Origin: Diplonema japonicum
Taxonomy: Eukaryota > Euglenozoa > Diplonemea > Diplonemida > Diplonemidae
Direction of reading: 5' to 3'
Length of the DNA stretch: 64,000 bases
NCBI GenBank assembly: GCA_964019335.1
Contig: OZ025662.1
Span: forward strand, 1-64,000
Shown here in pieces: positions 40,073-50,174 of the stretch (its first letter is position 1; every line of letters starts with the position of its first letter). The translations under genes and the position numbers were made by a program. The notes under the pieces were generated by a model that was not told the DNA's origin, did no database searches, and saw nothing but the letters and a program-made list of their open reading frames with translations.

Positions 40073-40992
40073 ATACGCATGCGTGCCTTCGTGCATGCGA
40101 CTTGCGGTTGCTTCATCTTCATGAACTTAAAGAGGACGCCCACAAAAGATGCCAGAAGGTCAGTGTCGGTAGCAAGCCAGGTACAGAAACCTGGGAACGA
40201 TATTTCATATATGTCAGGGTTGTCGATGAACAGCTGGCGTAGACGCGTGGCCTGCAGTGTGTTGCTCTCCTTGTGTATGGAAATGGCACCCCTTTTGATG
40301 AAGCCTGTGCCAGTGGTGTCGTACATGGTGAAGGACGCTGACAGAAAATCATTCCGAACGCATGGGTCCTTCAGCTGCAGCGAGAGCTCGTTGATCAGGG
40401 CTGACAGGGGCATCACGCTGTCTTTTCTTTTAGTGAGTATTTTCCATGCCTTGACTCCCACGGTCTTCCTGTCCATGTGACAGAACCTCTCCACGAAGCT
40501 AAGGAAAGCAGCGCTTGTGATCTTGTTTGTCCCCTCCACACATATCTTGTGCAAAAACCTCTTCAAACCTAGCACGTTGGTATTGTTGAGGACTGCTTTG
40601 GTCTCATGATCTGCACTGAACAGTGGGAACCTCGGGTTGCCTTTCAACGGTACGCACACGCCTTTCTTCTCTAAATGGCTCAAGCGGCCCAATGCCATGG
40701 ACGGCGAATCATTCATGCGCCTCACTACAGTCAGCCTGGCGGGCGGTCGACCCTCCGCTTGGGGGTTTGGGTCGCCCGTCTCGTTGACGTTCATTCCCTT
40801 CTCCTTCTCCTTCTCCTGCTTCGCATCAACACCGCGGCACAAATTGAATAGTAGCGGATCGCACTTCATACAAACAACCGTTTTAACAACCTTCTTCTCC
40901 TTTGTCTGTGGGTTCTGGACCACACCTGCGTTTAATAGATAACACTGTCCTTCGTTGTTCCATTCTGCAGAGCTAGGCAGCGTTATGTCCAT
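40066..40992 (-). CDS. Hypothetical protein with EF-hand-like C-terminal region
   Basis: The protein has 308 aa from MDITLPSSAEWN. The open frame continues upstream through a T-rich stretch with no coding character, so this Met is preferred. An N-terminal segment has Cys residues (VVCMKCDPLLFNLC), then a charged spacer, then a helical C-terminal half: LSFVERFCHMDRKTVG, MYDTTGTGFIKRGA (an EF-hand-like loop D-T-T-G-T-G) and a helical stretch ending FKFMKMKQPQ. The loop lacks a full set of calcium ligands. It resembles proteins with paired EF-hand-like lobes, but no family is clear. Upstream coding-like sequence at 41283-41651 may be a separate gene or 5' exons. Confidence 0.65.
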   Translation of the reverse strand: MDITLPSSAEWNNEGQCYLLNAGVVQNPQTKEKKVVKTVVCMKCDPLLFNLCRGVDAKQEKEKEKGMNVNETGDPNPQAEGRPPARLTVVRRMNDSPSMALGRLSHLEKKGVCVPLKGNPRFPLFSADHETKAVLNNTNVLGLKRFLHKICVEGTNKITSAAFLSFVERFCHMDRKTVGVKAWKILTKRKDSVMPLSALINELSLQLKDPCVRNDFLSASFTMYDTTGTGFIKRGAISIHKESNTLQATRLRQLFIDNPDIYEISFPGFCTWLATDTDLLASFVGVLFKFMKMKQPQVACTKARMRMK

Positions 40993-41282
40993 GTGAGCAG
41001 CATGCCTGGGGTGTGGTTGGAAGAAGAAAACCTGAGAAAAAGAAGGACAGTGCTTGTAAGAAAGTGAGACATTTGAAAGCGAAAATTTGAAAAAAAAATA
41101 ATTGAGGATGGAAAAAAAAAGGGGGGGGGGTCGATAAAATTTCAGTGTGCAGAGCAGCATACTCACTGTTAAAGAAATTCACTATAAAAAAAAAAAATGT
41201 AAGATATGGGTTTTTGCGCTCACCGGCGGTGACTGCGGGCAGTCTCGTTGGGGTCGTCGACAGGAATCTCTCTCGCAAGGCC

Positions 41283-41651
41283 TCAATGCAGAGATGGTTC
41301 GTGTGTGTCGGGCCTCCATGCAGCGGAGTTGACGCGAAGGAGGGTGAGCTCTAGTGTCACTGTCGTGTCTCCCGATGTGCTTCCCACGGCAGGTCCTTCT
41401 GGTTGAGCTGTACTCATCCAACGCCCCTCGCATTCACCACCGCATCCCTCAGGGTCATCACCTCCAACATCAGAAGGGCTGCCATGTTTAAAAGAAAAAA
41501 AGGAAAAAAAATAAACGTGAATACCCGAAGCACTGACCTCAAACAACGAAGACTGGGGGAAACCAGCAGTAAGGGGGAAGGTCGTGCATACATTTTTTTT
41601 TTAAAGGGCAAACAATAAATCTCACCCACTGGCAGGTGCCACGTACTGCAT
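41283..41651 (-). CDS. Doubtful small gene or orphan 5' exons
   Basis: Two pieces with coding-like composition can be joined. One is MQYVAPASG at 41651. Across a 147-nt candidate intron (41479-41625, GTGAGA...GGCAG) lies PSDVGGDDPEGCGGECEGRW, then MSTAQPEGPAVGSTSGDTTV, TLELTLLRVNSAAWRPDT and a stop at 41283. That intron is three times longer than the others here and has a different 5' site, so the join is uncertain. A further coding-like piece (EALRERFLSTTPTRLPAVTAG) sits just downstream in another frame. It could be 5' exons of the gene ending at 40066, but no frame-consistent splice was found. Confidence 0.3.
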
Positions 41652-41789
41652 TGTCAATGTGCCACTGCGGTGATACCCATCACCATGAAAGGCAACAAGC
41701 AGACAGGGGAGCTCAGGTGCTTTTAGTTTCTTTTTTTTTTTTTTTTTGTTCTCTTTCCTAGTTCGTTTTGGCAATTGGTGCACGTAGTG

Positions 41790-41820
<31 letters not shown>

Positions 41821-42348
41821 CCTTCTTTCTTTTCTTTCTTTTTTGATTTACTTTTTCATCTTTTTTTGACTTTTTTTTTCTTTTTTTTTTTACAGTTTGT
41901 ATGTTGCCCTTTTTGTGTGATCGAAGCACTTTTCGTGCGCAAAAATCTCTAAAAAACGAATCAACTTTCCCCCACTTCTCGGCGATGACGGTGCTCGAGC
42001 AAAGGTTGTATTCCCTGAATATCGACTCAAAGAGACTTCGGTCAACAACTCTACCTCACATGACGTGCTTCTGCGAGCATAAGGGTTTGGAGAATAGGCC
42101 CGATTTTGCTTCGATCAATTTTAGAGATATAGTTGTTTTTTTTATTCTTTTTTTTATAAAAAAAAAGGTTTATTTAAGAAAAAAGAGTGTCATTTCTGAT
42201 CTTCCTGCTGGTCCCTGTTCCCTGTTCCCGTTGACGCTCTCTTAACTGGATCAAAGGTCATGAAGGTCGTGATTTCAATAAAGAAAAGAAACGTGCGTGG
42301 GCAGGCTGGCAGGGGCCTTAATCTGCAATACGTCTTCTCGTATCTGAT

Positions 42349-42381
<33 letters not shown>

Positions 42382-42491
42382 CCTTTTCCCGTTTCAACAC
42401 GACACTTTTTCACGAAAAAAAACAATGCTCGCGGGTAAAAGCTTTTCAAAAAGTCTTTCTTAAAAATGTTTCCATTATTATTTTTTACTTT

Positions 42492-42687
42492 GTAACGCCC
42501 ATATCTCTAAAACCCTTCTGACCCCCTTCGTTATTTTCAAAACCTACCATCGAAATCCACTCCAGGCACCTTGCCACGAGTGTAAGGTCTTGCGACCACA
42601 GAATTCCCCGTAATCTTACAAACCCCTCGGAAGGGTTGGCTCTGCATGATTGAACGCTGGACGGGTTTTAGAGATACGGGGCATTAC
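42492..42687. mobile_element. Small TIR element (MITE-like)
   Basis: About 24-nt terminal inverted repeats flank ~150 bp. The left end reads GTAACGCCCATATCTCTAAA then ACCC (42492-42515). The right end (42663-42687), read on the other strand, is GTAATGCCCCGTATCTCTAA then AACCC. The two differ by a few substitutions and one base of length. There is no ORF inside. Size and structure fit a non-autonomous element. No clear target-site duplication was seen. Confidence 0.6.
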
Positions 42688-42909
42688 TATGCAACCGACC
42701 AAGCCAGACTGCTCAAGCCAGACTGTTGAAGCCCCCGACGCAGTACGTCAGTTGAGCCATCGCAACACGCCAGCTGGCTGTCGGCTGCGGTACGTCGTGA
42801 CGATATGAGCGGGCGGCACCGGAGTGGCACACATCTACTCTGGAAGCCAAGGTACTAGATCTGATAATTATCGATATTGATTGTAACTTAGTTGCTTATG
42901 CTAAGGTGG

Positions 42910-45900
42910 CTAGGGTGCCTCTGACAGCACGCCTGGATCAAGGGGGGGAGAGGGGGGAGGGGATGGGGGGGACACAGCCTCATGGGGCTTCTGCGAGGGA
43001 GGCAGCAGAGGGTTGGTTTGAGAACTGCTAACCGGGCTGATAATCGGCGGGGAGACCAGCGGGGCCTCAGGGGATACGAACGTTGGTTGCAGATTCGTCG
43101 ATGCAGGCATCATGGAGCGCAGCTTGCCATTAGGATCGCTAAGGAGGTCCATCGGGTGCCCGCACTGCGCCACTGCTCCTTTGTCCATCACAACGATATA
43201 GTCCGAGCCTGCCACAGTGGCCATCCTGTGCGCGATCGTGATCACTGTAACGCTCCCCCTCATTCTCCGCAACGTCTTCTGCAGCATCATATCGCTCCAA
43301 GGGTCCACGTGTGCAGTGGGCTCGTCCATGATGATGATCCTCGTCCGTCTCAGCAGCGTCCTTGCTAACGATATCAACTGCTTCTCGCCTGCCGACGCCT
43401 TCTTCTTCATCTCCGTGTACAGCACGCTCTCGTCCAATCCCACCACCCTCAGCACCTCCCCAATTCTGGCATCCGTGTATTGTTCATTCGGATCCAGATT
43501 GCGCCTCACTGTGCCGTCTATGAGCAGTGGCTCTTGAGGGATGACAGCCATATTTTGTCTAAGCTTCTGTAAACCCACAGTTGTGATGTCCACCCCGTCT
43601 ACAAGGATAGACCCACTTGTGGGATCTACTAACCTGAACAGAAGAGTGAGCAGGGAACTCTTCCCCGCCCCTGTCCTTCCAACTACCCCTACTCTCCACC
43701 CGTGTGAGATGTCGATGCTCACGGTGTGCAGTGCTGGCATCAGGCCTTGTCTGTATACCAGCGAGGCTGCATCGAAGCGGATAACACCCTTCTGCGGCCA
43801 CAGTGGCAAGGTGTCATCAACAGGGGCGGACCAGGAGGGCTCTTGAGGGATCACGTTCTCGTTACATTGCAGCAGCCTTTCGAGCGCACTCAGCGATGTC
43901 AGCAACAAAATTGACATGGCTGCGAATAACTGCAAAAAGTAAGGTAGCATGAAAGCATAATGCACAGTCAAACCCACGTCTCCATTGCTTGCTTCTCTGC
44001 CCAGGGATTGGAACAGCAGCGCGACAGTGGCGATCGAGAAAGCGATTGAGATGATGTAGCTTCTGAACATGCCAAGCGTCACCAGCGATGAGGACGCGAA
44101 GGAGACTTCCAGGTATCTGTTGAGCCTGTTGTCGAAGCTCCTGCTGAATTGCTTCTCAAGCCGCATGCTCTGCAGAAGTAGCTTCCCCTTCTGAGAGATT
44201 ATTGTTTGGAATGCGGCATGCAGCAACCCACCTTGTTCAGCTTTCAAATAGTTTATCTCCTTCTCAGGAGTATCGACTGACATGATCAACCACCCGTACC
44301 AGAAGATGCCTGCAATGACTATCAAGACAACAGCGGGCTGCAGAATGCAGAGCACGGTCAGCAGCGTGAGGATCGCAAACAGAGTCGAAAGCCAAGCCTC
44401 GATGAGTAAGGTGAGTGATGTGTCGACCGTACCGAGGTCACTGGTGAACCGTGAGCGGAGTTTCTCAGGAGGGTTGTTTTGGAACCAAGAGAACTGCGCA
44501 CGAAGAACACATGAGATGCAGCCGTCGTGAATAGTTTTGCACGCGGTCATGCAGGCCATGGACACGACACTCCCCTGAAGCAGCAGCACAATAAAATACA
44601 CGACAATGCTCAACCCATATGTCACCATTGGGGACGTGTCGTAGCTATTACTGCCATCGTCTTCCACATCGTCCAGCCAGCGTGCCAAGAACATGTCCGA
44701 GAAGCCCATTACAGCCAACGCGGCAGCAGAAAGCATTGCTGCAGCGACGCTCTTGGCCCACCCCATCCCTTTCAGGTATTGCTTAAAAACGCTCCAACGG
44801 TTTGCCATCCGCTGATCACGAAGGGGTGCTAAGTACTTGCCACACGGTGTGATAATGTCTTCACCATGGCTCTTGACCAATGGCAGGGAGGAAGGTGCTG
44901 ACACAGAGTCGTAAAGAATAGTGAGGGGGCAGTCTTTGTCCTCAAGCAGTACCGAGGGGTCCCCCTGGCAAACCACCTTCCCGCTGTTCACCAACATGAC
45001 ATGATCAAATCTGCGTAGGTATTCCAGCTGGTTCAATGCCATTACCACAGTCTTGCTGTTTTCCTTCCGGGTGTAAGGACACAGGAGCTGGTCGAAGATT
45101 GCAGAGCCCACAATAGGATCAACCGACGCAAGTGGGTCGTCCAGCACAAGGAGATCAGGTTCGCCGTAGATCGCGCGTGTCAGGCAGATGCGCAGAGCCT
45201 GGCCACCCGAAATTGGGAAGCCGCCTTCCCCAACAGGCGTCTCGAGGCCATGTGGCAACTGGTTGACGTCAAGGATGAGGCTGGTTGCCCTGATGGATGC
45301 ATCGAGCCTGTCGTCATCGCGACTCCTGCCTACCAAGATGTTGAACAGCACAGTGCCCTTCATGACGTGAGCTATCTGCGGCACGTACCCGACACTGTCT
45401 GATGCCACTGACGCTTCGCCTCCTGCCAACTCCAAGCCGCCCAGCAGCGCAGCTAACAGTGATGACTTGCCCGAGCCAACCCTGCCCACGACAGCAACCA
45501 TCGAACCTTTCTTCAACAAGCATGACACCTCTTTCAAAATCGGTTCTTCTGACTCGGCCCATCTGAATGATGCATTTACCAAGCGAACCGGATTGTCTTG
45601 TTCCGCAGGTGCTAGTGACGGGGCCACCGATGTGTTTAAGAAGTTTTGAGCATTTTCAATGCACTTTCGGAAGCTCGCCGCCTGTGAGAACATGATGGGG
45701 ACGAAGACAAATGCTTGCCTGAGAGACTGGAAAGCCGACAGCAGCGCGAACACATCGCTAGCTACCATCTTGCTGGTCCCAGACAGGAAGAGGATGGTAA
45801 CTGCTGCTGACATCGCCGGCCCCGCCCTGCCAATCTGGATGGAAACAAGATGCAGGGATGCTTGCTTTCCAATGAGTTTGAGTTCCTTGGTACGCGCTGC

Positions 45901-46746
45901 AGAAATAAGACCTTCGAAACACTGCTCCCAAGACGAAAGTTTGATTGCTTTGATGGATTTTACCATGTTCAGCATCACAGACACACGCTTTCCCGAAGCC
46001 GCCACTCTGTCTACTTCCACTTCTTTTGTTAGCATGCTCACCTTTATACCGCATAAAAAGAGAAGAATAGCTGCAGACATCCCGAAGACGCCGTACACAC
46101 CTGTCATGGCAATGACGACAGTCACCGAGGACACCATAGACACCATCGCTATCACAAGCAGAGAGGCTGTTTTCAAACCCTCGTGGTGGTGCAGCACGTC
46201 CGGTAGCAGCCCTGGGGGGGTTGTCCCAGAGACAACGACCGCTTTCCGGCGAATGAGCCTGCACAAAGTAAAGGTCCACCCGCACCCGAAGCGGTCGCAG
46301 AACATGTGCTTTGCTTGTGCAACGCAGATTGCCTCTATGATAAAAATCAATGCTATGACAGCAACCAGCACTGCTGCGAGTGTGTCGTCATCGTCGTTGA
46401 TGGCCCTCACAAGATACAACAGAACAAGCGGACGTGCAAGGGACTGGGACAGACCAGCACCGACCGATGCAACAGTTCCCTTTATCAGGTCCTTGCGGAA
46501 CACTGTTCTCAATGTCTCGGCTACTGATCCTGTTGATTCCCACGTCTCGTCCACAGCAGCTCCTAAGACACGGTCACTAAGGTCATCAGGCAGGGCTGGC
46601 ACGTCTTGCTCCTTCACATCCTTCCCCAGCAACGAGGTCACCCATCGCAGCAAAAGAGTCGCCCCGAACCGCTTGTGGCTATCTTCAGCGTGCTCCATAG
46701 AAGAGCACCCTCCTGTCATGGTGTAGGTAGAAGGAAAAAGGAACAT
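42910..46746 (-). CDS. ABC transporter, subfamily C (MRP-like), TMD-NBD-TMD-NBD
   Basis: The protein has 1278 aa. Two membrane domains (about 70-370 and 655-960) each precede a nucleotide-binding domain. NBD1 has Walker A GRVGSGKSS (about 419), signature SGGQALRICLTRAIY (about 510) and Walker B LLVLDDPLASVD. NBD2 has Walker A GRTGAGKSS (about 1020), signature SAGEKQLISLARTLL, Walker B IIIMDEPTAHVD and H-loop IAHRM. In NBD1 the catalytic Glu after Walker B is Asp, the usual asymmetry of ABCC proteins. There is no extra N-terminal TMD0. It likely exports organic anions or conjugates using ATP. Met1 or Met10 may start it. The C-terminus is a Pro/Ser-rich tail. Confidence 0.95.
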   Translation of the reverse strand: MFLFPSTYTMTGGCSSMEHAEDSHKRFGATLLLRWVTSLLGKDVKEQDVPALPDDLSDRVLGAAVDETWESTGSVAETLRTVFRKDLIKGTVASVGAGLSQSLARPLVLLYLVRAINDDDDTLAAVLVAVIALIFIIEAICVAQAKHMFCDRFGCGWTFTLCRLIRRKAVVVSGTTPPGLLPDVLHHHEGLKTASLLVIAMVSMVSSVTVVIAMTGVYGVFGMSAAILLFLCGIKVSMLTKEVEVDRVAASGKRVSVMLNMVKSIKAIKLSSWEQCFEGLISAARTKELKLIGKQASLHLVSIQIGRAGPAMSAAVTILFLSGTSKMVASDVFALLSAFQSLRQAFVFVPIMFSQAASFRKCIENAQNFLNTSVAPSLAPAEQDNPVRLVNASFRWAESEEPILKEVSCLLKKGSMVAVVGRVGSGKSSLLAALLGGLELAGGEASVASDSVGYVPQIAHVMKGTVLFNILVGRSRDDDRLDASIRATSLILDVNQLPHGLETPVGEGGFPISGGQALRICLTRAIYGEPDLLVLDDPLASVDPIVGSAIFDQLLCPYTRKENSKTVVMALNQLEYLRRFDHVMLVNSGKVVCQGDPSVLLEDKDCPLTILYDSVSAPSSLPLVKSHGEDIITPCGKYLAPLRDQRMANRWSVFKQYLKGMGWAKSVAAAMLSAAALAVMGFSDMFLARWLDDVEDDGSNSYDTSPMVTYGLSIVVYFIVLLLQGSVVSMACMTACKTIHDGCISCVLRAQFSWFQNNPPEKLRSRFTSDLGTVDTSLTLLIEAWLSTLFAILTLLTVLCILQPAVVLIVIAGIFWYGWLIMSVDTPEKEINYLKAEQGGLLHAAFQTIISQKGKLLLQSMRLEKQFSRSFDNRLNRYLEVSFASSSLVTLGMFRSYIISIAFSIATVALLFQSLGREASNGDVGLTVHYAFMLPYFLQLFAAMSILLLTSLSALERLLQCNENVIPQEPSWSAPVDDTLPLWPQKGVIRFDAASLVYRQGLMPALHTVSIDISHGWRVGVVGRTGAGKSSLLTLLFRLVDPTSGSILVDGVDITTVGLQKLRQNMAVIPQEPLLIDGTVRRNLDPNEQYTDARIGEVLRVVGLDESVLYTEMKKKASAGEKQLISLARTLLRRTRIIIMDEPTAHVDPWSDMMLQKTLRRMRGSVTVITIAHRMATVAGSDYIVVMDKGAVAQCGHPMDLLSDPNGKLRSMMPASTNLQPTFVSPEAPLVSPPIISPVSSSQTNPLLPPSQKPHEAVSPPSPPPSPPLDPGVLSEAP

Positions 46747-46812
46747 GAAAATGAGTACTCGAGAGCACCTTTGTTAGAAAACAAAGTAGCCCATCACTCC
46801 TGGCTGAGAGTG

Positions 46813-47850
46813 TTACACAGCAACTACATTAAGCTGGGTTGCCAAAGATGCTAGGGGACGCGCGTTTAACGTACGAGTCCGCTGGAACGCAAGGTCACGT
46901 GCACGACGTTCACGGAGCTGAGCTTCCCACGGAGGCTCGGGGGTGTGCCGCGGGGTGTGCGCGTCGACATTGTTCTGCGTGTTATACAGCTGCAGCTTCA
47001 GTTTCAGCAGCTCCTCCCCTGCGGGCGTAAGGGGCTTGTCGTTGGGGGCAGTCAGGGAAATGTTCTCCAGTGGTAACTCACCAAATACATTCTGCTGGTC
47101 ATCTTCCCGCAGATGGCTGTTGATCTTCTTAAAGGTGCTCTCCGCCTCTACATATGTCTTAGTCACAAGCTCAAGAGTGACTTGGCCGTCTTCGCCCTCA
47201 GTCTCCAACAAACAGCCTTCAGCGATCTCGTCTTTGAGCATGCCAGAGAGCACCTGACCGATTTTCAGCTTCATGTTGACCCACTCTCTGCGGACCGGAG
47301 GCTTCTGAACAGTTATTTTGATACCGCCTTGTGATGGCGACACGAAAGGTTGGTCGTCGACTGTCTTTTTCACGGTAGTTGGGGTCTCGAAGATCTCAGA
47401 CGGGGTGACGACTTCGTCGATGTTCGAGTAACGCATCACAAAATTATACGCCAGCTGTATGCGCGACATTTCGATGAAGGTGCGCAGCTGTGTCTCGCTC
47501 TTGTTGAGGGCAGCGATGACCTTGTTGCTCTCTTGGATCTTGAAAACAAGATCACTATTCTTGTTTCGTAGATCGATGACTTCCTGTCGCAGCTCTGCCG
47601 TCTCTGCCTCATGTTTCAGCTTCACTGTCTGCAACTTGCCATTCAAGTCTGCGTTCATCTTCTCTACGTTTGTGAGGGACGAGAGCTGTACCTTCATCTT
47701 TGACACCTCCGATTGTAACATCACAATTTCTGCCAGAAGCTTCTCTGCATCGTTCCTGTTGGACGCAAGGGGCGTCTTCACCTTCAGAAGATCGACGGCT
47801 TTTATCATCTTCGATCCTCGGGCCGGGGTGCTGATACGGCTGGCCGGCAT
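46813..47850 (-). CDS. Coiled-coil protein of unknown function
   Basis: The protein is 345 aa from MPASRISTPARGSK. The open frame extends upstream, but that part overlaps the next gene's end and lacks coding character. A basic N-terminus is followed by a long coiled coil (about 30-135; LLAEIVMLQSEVSKMKVQL and ELRQEVIDLRNKNSDLVFK), then a globular middle part (NFVMRYSNIDEVVTP, VKIGQVL-like helices) and a tail with HTPRHTPEPPWEAQLRERRA. Threonine-proline sites suggest phosphorylation. I do not recognise a family; a cytoskeletal or flagellar structural role would fit the composition but is only a guess. The PB1-domain gene ends 71 nt upstream. Confidence 0.75.
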   Translation of the reverse strand: MPASRISTPARGSKMIKAVDLLKVKTPLASNRNDAEKLLAEIVMLQSEVSKMKVQLSSLTNVEKMNADLNGKLQTVKLKHEAETAELRQEVIDLRNKNSDLVFKIQESNKVIAALNKSETQLRTFIEMSRIQLAYNFVMRYSNIDEVVTPSEIFETPTTVKKTVDDQPFVSPSQGGIKITVQKPPVRREWVNMKLKIGQVLSGMLKDEIAEGCLLETEGEDGQVTLELVTKTYVEAESTFKKINSHLREDDQQNVFGELPLENISLTAPNDKPLTPAGEELLKLKLQLYNTQNNVDAHTPRHTPEPPWEAQLRERRARDLAFQRTRTLNARPLASLATQLNVVAV

Positions 47851-47921
47851 CTTCCTAAGACGCGGTTCTGTAAGGCTGTTTCTTGTATCACAGAAATGAA
47901 AAAGAACGGGAAAGGAAGCTA

Positions 47922-49115
47922 TCAACGTACCCCCTTCCCACGTAGAAACAGTGGCTTTGGATTGAGTGTCGTGGATGTCCTTGCAGGTCTTTCACGTGTC
48001 CTTGACGGGGGGCGCCCGCCCGGAAGAAGTCGAGGTGGGGGCTGCTGCCTGCCTGCTCTCCCAGCAGGGGAGGCTGTTCGAGAGGACGACCGCGGGCGCT
48101 GTGTCGCTTCAGAAACCACTGTCCGCAAGGAAAGGTCGGGGTTGATGACCCACTTGCTTTGGGGTGCTGCCTCAGGGCTTGGAGGCCTTGCTGCTTGGGC
48201 CAGCTCCACGAACAAGTCGTACCGCTCATCGTTCTTTCTAAACTCCTGGAAGTGCGCCCAGCACTCCCACCATTCCCCGTCTGTCTTTATAAGTATCATG
48301 TCCTCGTTGATGTCTTTGTATTTCACGATCAGCGTTTCCTCCTGTTCTAGAAAGTTCTGCAGGTGCAGGTGCACCTTCTCGAAGCAAGCAATAGGTGACA
48401 CAGTAGTCACTCTTATATCGTTTGAAAAGTGTATCTTCACCCGTTTGAGGGACCTCTCATGAAGACCCGACCAAGCGACGTCCAGCTTTGAAGATGGGGG
48501 AAGCTGGCGGAGTAGAGCAGCAGCCTCGGCAGGTGGCAAACCAGAAGATGTCGCCACGACACTCGCCACTGCCTTGTCCTTGATGGCGGCATGAAGGGCG
48601 GGTAGAGAGCTTGTTATGGCGTTGGAGTCGGCAGGTGACCAGTAGCCAGGCAAGGTGAGGGAGGGAAAGGTATGTATTGCACAATCTACTTTCGCGATCT
48701 CTATAAACTGTTTGGAGTCGATAAGGTGCGTTGTTGCCTCAAAATGTTCTTCGAGCTCTCCGAGAAGCTCATGTTCACACCTCTTATTAAGCTCAACGCA
48801 GATGTCAAGCAGCACCCGTGCAGTGTCCATTTCAGGCTGCTCTTCTATCACTTTCTTAACTAGCATGCTCATTCTACTCAACTCCTGTACCTTCCCCTCA
48901 ACACTCCTCCTCAGCTTCGACACAACAGGACTTGATGCTGCCGTCCGCTTCGAATCTCCTTTCCGCTTCGCCTCCTTCAATCGGTACAAGGCAGCCTCTC
49001 TTTCAAGCCCCTCGTGCACAGACAACACAGAGCGTAGATATTCCGCTACGCTTGGCTCAGCAACTCTGTCAGGGTTTCGCCGCATCATGCCTCCTACGTG
49101 TGCTACACAATGCAC
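47922..49115 (-). CDS. PB1-domain protein
   Basis: The protein has 397 aa. MHCVAHVGG and the internal Met of MMRRNPDRVAEP are both possible starts, and the second looks better. The N-terminal half is helical (SVAEYLRSVLSVHEGLEREA, LLDICVELNKRCEHELLGEL). At about 225-300 lies a PB1-like domain: SLKRVKIHFSNDIRVTTVSP, then the OPCA-type acidic stretch VKYKDINEDMILIKTDGEWW. PB1 domains pair basic and acidic faces to build signalling complexes. The C-terminal ~70 residues are Arg/Pro/Ser-rich and disordered (RPRSSSRTASPAGRAGR). The partner is unknown. The assignment rests on the beta-grasp pattern plus the KYKDxxxD motif. Confidence 0.75.
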   Translation of the reverse strand: MHCVAHVGGMMRRNPDRVAEPSVAEYLRSVLSVHEGLEREAALYRLKEAKRKGDSKRTAASSPVVSKLRRSVEGKVQELSRMSMLVKKVIEEQPEMDTARVLLDICVELNKRCEHELLGELEEHFEATTHLIDSKQFIEIAKVDCAIHTFPSLTLPGYWSPADSNAITSSLPALHAAIKDKAVASVVATSSGLPPAEAAALLRQLPPSSKLDVAWSGLHERSLKRVKIHFSNDIRVTTVSPIACFEKVHLHLQNFLEQEETLIVKYKDINEDMILIKTDGEWWECWAHFQEFRKNDERYDLFVELAQAARPPSPEAAPQSKWVINPDLSLRTVVSEATQRPRSSSRTASPAGRAGRQQPPPRLLPGGRPPSRTRERPARTSTTLNPKPLFLRGKGVR

Positions 49116-49151
49116 AACATAAGTGAAATAATACTAATAAATGCTAAACTT

Positions 49152-50066
49152 TCATTCGAGCAGCCCTTCCTCATAGGCTAGGCGGATCAGCTGGTCGCGG
49201 AATGACTGGTTGGATAGGATAATAGGGCGCTGTGTGTGCACGTGTATGAGGGCTTTTGTGAGAGGCCATCTGTGGTACTTGACAAGGTAGGCGACACAGA
49301 TGGCAGCCGATCTGTTTACTCCCGCATAGCAGTGCACGAGAACGACACTCTTTTCCTTTTCGACTGATGAAATAAATTCAGCGGCCTCCTCGAGGTGCAT
49401 GTGTAGGAGGGGGTACTCATCAATGTCTTCGGCTTCGAAGCCGTGGTATCTTTGGCGGTGGTGCGTGTGATGTGCCTTTGTGGTGTCACCCAGGCAGTTC
49501 AGAATAGCAGTGATGCACTTGTACTTCTTTGGGGAAGCCTTTGCCTGCTTGAGGTTTCCAAGGTATATGTGGTTGGTAATCTTGGCAGGTGCATCAAGCA
49601 GCTCAGAGCTCCTGTCTGTTGTGAGGATGCTGTGCAGTTTGCGGAACCACTCGTTAGCCACAGAAGGGAGCAAATCAGAAATGGGAGTCCCTTCATTCTC
49701 GGAGCGCCTCTTGAGTTCGTTTTCAAGCCACTCCTGAACATCAGGAAGGTGCAGGTTGGAAGCGAGGTTTAAGGGCGTGAGGTGGCGTTCGGTCTGCAGA
49801 GAAGTGCAGGGCTTCATAAGGCTGGCACCTTTTGAAGCAAGCATCTTGATTACTTCTAAGGACAACACCTCATTTCCACTGCGCCACATGCCTCGTATGC
49901 AATGTGTCAGCGGTGTGTGCCGGTGCTCGTAACACGCCATCCTGCCATCCCACAGGGCGTCATCCCCAGCACACCCCCTGTCGAAGATGGTAGTATCGGT
50001 GCAGCCCTCCTTTACGACCTTTTCGATATGTGCGTGTAGCTCCTCATTTGTGATGGACTCAACCAT
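49152..50066 (-). CDS. Dual-specificity phosphatase with N-terminal ankyrin-like region
   Basis: The protein has 304 aa. Residues about 45-125 look like two ankyrin-type repeats (HTPLTHCIRGMWRSGNEV, LTPLNLASNLHLPDVQEWL). The C-terminal half is a dual-specificity phosphatase: ITNHIYLGNLKQA, an insertion containing a His-rich loop, DEYPLLHMHL, and the active site VHCYAGVNRSAAI (HCx5R, Cys about 243), followed by AYLVKYHRWPLTKALIHV and LSNQSFRDQL. All catalytic residues appear present, so it should dephosphorylate Tyr and/or Ser/Thr on proteins such as MAP kinases. The ankyrin region probably selects substrate. A second DSP in this window (58141-60726) shares the same end motifs but a different front. 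Confidence 0.92.
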   Translation of the reverse strand: MVESITNEELHAHIEKVVKEGCTDTTIFDRGCAGDDALWDGRMACYEHRHTPLTHCIRGMWRSGNEVLSLEVIKMLASKGASLMKPCTSLQTERHLTPLNLASNLHLPDVQEWLENELKRRSENEGTPISDLLPSVANEWFRKLHSILTTDRSSELLDAPAKITNHIYLGNLKQAKASPKKYKCITAILNCLGDTTKAHHTHHRQRYHGFEAEDIDEYPLLHMHLEEAAEFISSVEKEKSVVLVHCYAGVNRSAAICVAYLVKYHRWPLTKALIHVHTQRPIILSNQSFRDQLIRLAYEEGLLE

Positions 50067-50174
50067 GTTTCTGTGGCGTGTGGAATAAGAAAGACTAGCT
50101 AAATATCTAATTAAACTTACTATCTATGTTAACTACAAACTTGAATTGAATGGTAAGATAGGGGCCACGATAGG

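Larger units (their letters stand above)
40993..42909. other. Mostly low-complexity intergenic region
   Basis: T/A homopolymers (about 41730-41750, 41791-41820, 42350-42381), one doubtful small gene (41283-41651) and one TIR element (42492-42687). Nothing else is supported. Confidence 0.6.

Noticed and set aside
41901..42245. Plus-strand 114-aa ORF
   Set aside because: Wrong strand for this cluster, passes through T/A homopolymers and shows no domain.
45659..46726. 355-aa plus-strand ORF inside the ABC transporter
   Set aside because: Exact antisense of the first membrane and nucleotide-binding part of the transporter.
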